DNA of 6,067 nt. It comes from Zoogloeaceae bacterium (GTDB lineage Bacteria > Pseudomonadota > Gammaproteobacteria > Burkholderiales > Rhodocyclaceae). Every line of letters begins with the position of its first letter. The first letter of the stretch is position 1. This document shows positions 4,935 through 6,067 of the stretch, in pieces. The stretch lies in NCBI GenBank assembly GCA_031282665.1, contig JAITDH010000060.1, positions 1 through 6,067 of the forward strand, read 5' to 3'. The notes beneath the pieces are model-generated. The model did not search any database. It was not told where the DNA came from and saw nothing but the letters and a program-made list of their open reading frames with translations. The translations under genes and the position numbers were made by a program.

Positions 4935-6067
4935 ATGTTCGTGTTTGACCAGGCGCCGGACCGGCGCGACAGCGATTCCCAGAAATGGCGCAGGTATGCC
5001 GAGCATGTCCTGCCGCTCTGGGTAGCCGACATGGATTTCCCCGCCCCGCCCGCCGTGCTCGAAGCCCTCCGCGCGCGGCTGGAACATGGCATCCTGGGAT
5101 ACGGGGAACCGCTGCCCTCGCAGGCGGAAGCGGTGGCGCGTCACCTGGAGGAGGAATACGCCTGGCGGATCGAGCCGGAATGGATCGTCTGGCTGCCGGG
5201 GCTGGTCGTCGGCCTCAACGTGGTGTGCCGTTCCCTTGCTGGCGAAGTCCTCACCTGCACGCCGATCTACCCGCCCTTCCTCTCCGCGCCCCGCCTCTCG
5301 GAGCGCGCCTTGCGGCGCGTTCCGCTGGTCATGGAAGGCGGGCGCTGGCAGGTCGACTGGGCGGCGCTGGAAGCCGCCGTGACGCCGGAAACCCACCTCT
5401 TCCTGCTCTGCCATCCGCACAATCCCGTGGGGCGCTGCTGGACTCCCGAAGAATTGCAACGCTTCGCCGACTTCGCCGCGCGGCACGACCTGATCGTCTG
5501 CTCCGACGAAATCCATTGCGGCCTGCTGCTGGACGAAAACCTGACGCACCGACCCTTCGCCGATCTGGCAGGGATGGCCGGGCGCACCGTCACCCTGATG
5601 GCCCCCTCCAAGACCTTCAACCTGCCGGGCATGAGCTGCGCCTTCGCGGTGGTCCCGGATGCGGAACTGCGCCATCGCATGCTGCGGGTCATGGCGGGCA
5701 TCGTGCCGCATGTGAACATACTGGGCCTCGTGGCCTGCGAAGCCGCCTTCCGGCAAGGCAAGGACTGGCACCGGGAACTCCTGGCCGTCCTGCGCCGCAA
5801 CCGGAACCGGCTGGAAGCGGCGGTGGCGGGACTGCCGCCGCTTTCCATGAGCCATGTGGAAGCGACCTACCTGGGCTGGATCGACGCGCGCGGCCTGATC
5901 GAGCGAGGCATCGAACACCCCGTCGCGCATTTCGAAGCGCATGGCCTGGGGCTATCCAACGGCGCGGACTTCGGCACGCCGGGCTGGGTGCGCCTCAACT
6001 TCGGCTGCACCGCCGACACCCTCGAAGAAGCCCTGCGCCGCCTGCGCCACGCCGTCGAAGCCGCGCC
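4935..6067 (+). CDS. patB: PatB/MalY-type PLP C-S lyase (cystathionine beta-lyase), 3' end cut by window
   Basis: This is a fold-type I aminotransferase-like enzyme. The MalY/PatB group performs beta-elimination on cystathionine and other cysteine S-conjugates, releasing a thiol, pyruvate and ammonia. The 377 residues visible fall perhaps 10-20 short of a complete protein; the frame is open at the window end. Signatures are FDQAPDRRDSDSQKW (4-18), LPLWVADMDF (26-35), TPIYPPF (109-115), CHPHNPVGR (159-167), SDEIHCGL (190-197; D191 binds the pyridine nitrogen), the PLP lysine K226 in MAPSKTFNLPG, and the carboxylate-binding R353 in VRLNFG. ATG at 4935 has GGGA (4925-4928) 6 bases upstream. A GTG at 4941 with AGGA (4931-4934) is an equally spaced alternative that would remove two residues. 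Pairing with cysK suggests transsulfuration or thiol release feeding sulfide and thiols to CysK and MetY. A role in MalY-like gene regulation cannot be judged. Confidence 0.9.
   Translation, partial: MFVFDQAPDRRDSDSQKWRRYAEHVLPLWVADMDFPAPPAVLEALRARLEHGILGYGEPLPSQAEAVARHLEEEYAWRIEPEWIVWLPGLVVGLNVVCRSLAGEVLTCTPIYPPFLSAPRLSERALRRVPLVMEGGRWQVDWAALEAAVTPETHLFLLCHPHNPVGRCWTPEELQRFADFAARHDLIVCSDEIHCGLLLDENLTHRPFADLAGMAGRTVTLMAPSKTFNLPGMSCAFAVVPDAELRHRMLRVMAGIVPHVNILGLVACEAAFRQGKDWHRELLAVLRRNRNRLEAAVAGLPPLSMSHVEATYLGWIDARGLIERGIEHPVAHFEAHGLGLSNGADFGTPGWVRLNFGCTADTLEEALRRLRHAVEAA

Noticed and set aside
4929..5942. Long open frame on the minus strand opposite the PatB-type gene
   Set aside because: The plus-strand frame carries all PatB/MalY motifs including the PLP lysine. 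The antisense product shows no domain and is a codon-bias shadow.

Overview
This window looks like a chromosomal segment from a GC-rich Gram-negative bacterium, most likely a betaproteobacterium (Rhodocyclales-like). The basis is the codon usage, the style of the cysteine synthase and the PatB-type lyase, and an imperfect palindrome of the 'GTAGGTTGGAT...ATCCAACCTAC' type, which I associate with beta- and gammaproteobacterial intergenic DNA. The taxonomic call is inference.

Layout. Positions 1-359 contain no gene I can defend. They hold a palindromic repeat with two internal hairpins (89-226) and a perfect inverted repeat (305-322) just upstream of a small acidic orphan protein (360-656, +). 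That gene ends stop-to-stop against a leftward three-gene operon. In transcription order the operon is a MetY-type O-acetylhomoserine sulfhydrylase with a lysine-rich repeat extension (3678-2275), a class I SAM methyltransferase resembling bacterial methionine S-methyltransferase MmtN and the N-terminal domain of plant MMT (2250-1300), and a cupin DMSP-lyase-family protein of DddL/DddQ type with the metal ligands and catalytic tyrosine in place (1298-657). A ~290-bp divergent regulatory region (3679-3971) separates this operon from a rightward pair: cysteine synthase A (3972-4904) and a PatB/MalY-type C-S lyase that runs off the window end (4935-6067).

How the genes fit together. All five recognised genes concern sulfur amino acids or sulfonium compounds. 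CysK makes cysteine. PatB cleaves cystathionine or other cysteine conjugates. MetY makes homocysteine from sulfide, or methionine from methanethiol. The methyltransferase could turn methionine into S-methylmethionine. The last gene belongs to a family that releases dimethyl sulfide (DMS) from a sulfonium substrate. The most interesting reading is a compact, apparently non-marine route from inorganic or methylated sulfur to a sulfonium compound and DMS. The enzyme families are visible in the sequence. The pathway and the methyltransferase substrate are inference, and no decarboxylase or aldehyde dehydrogenase for a complete DMSP pathway is present in the window.
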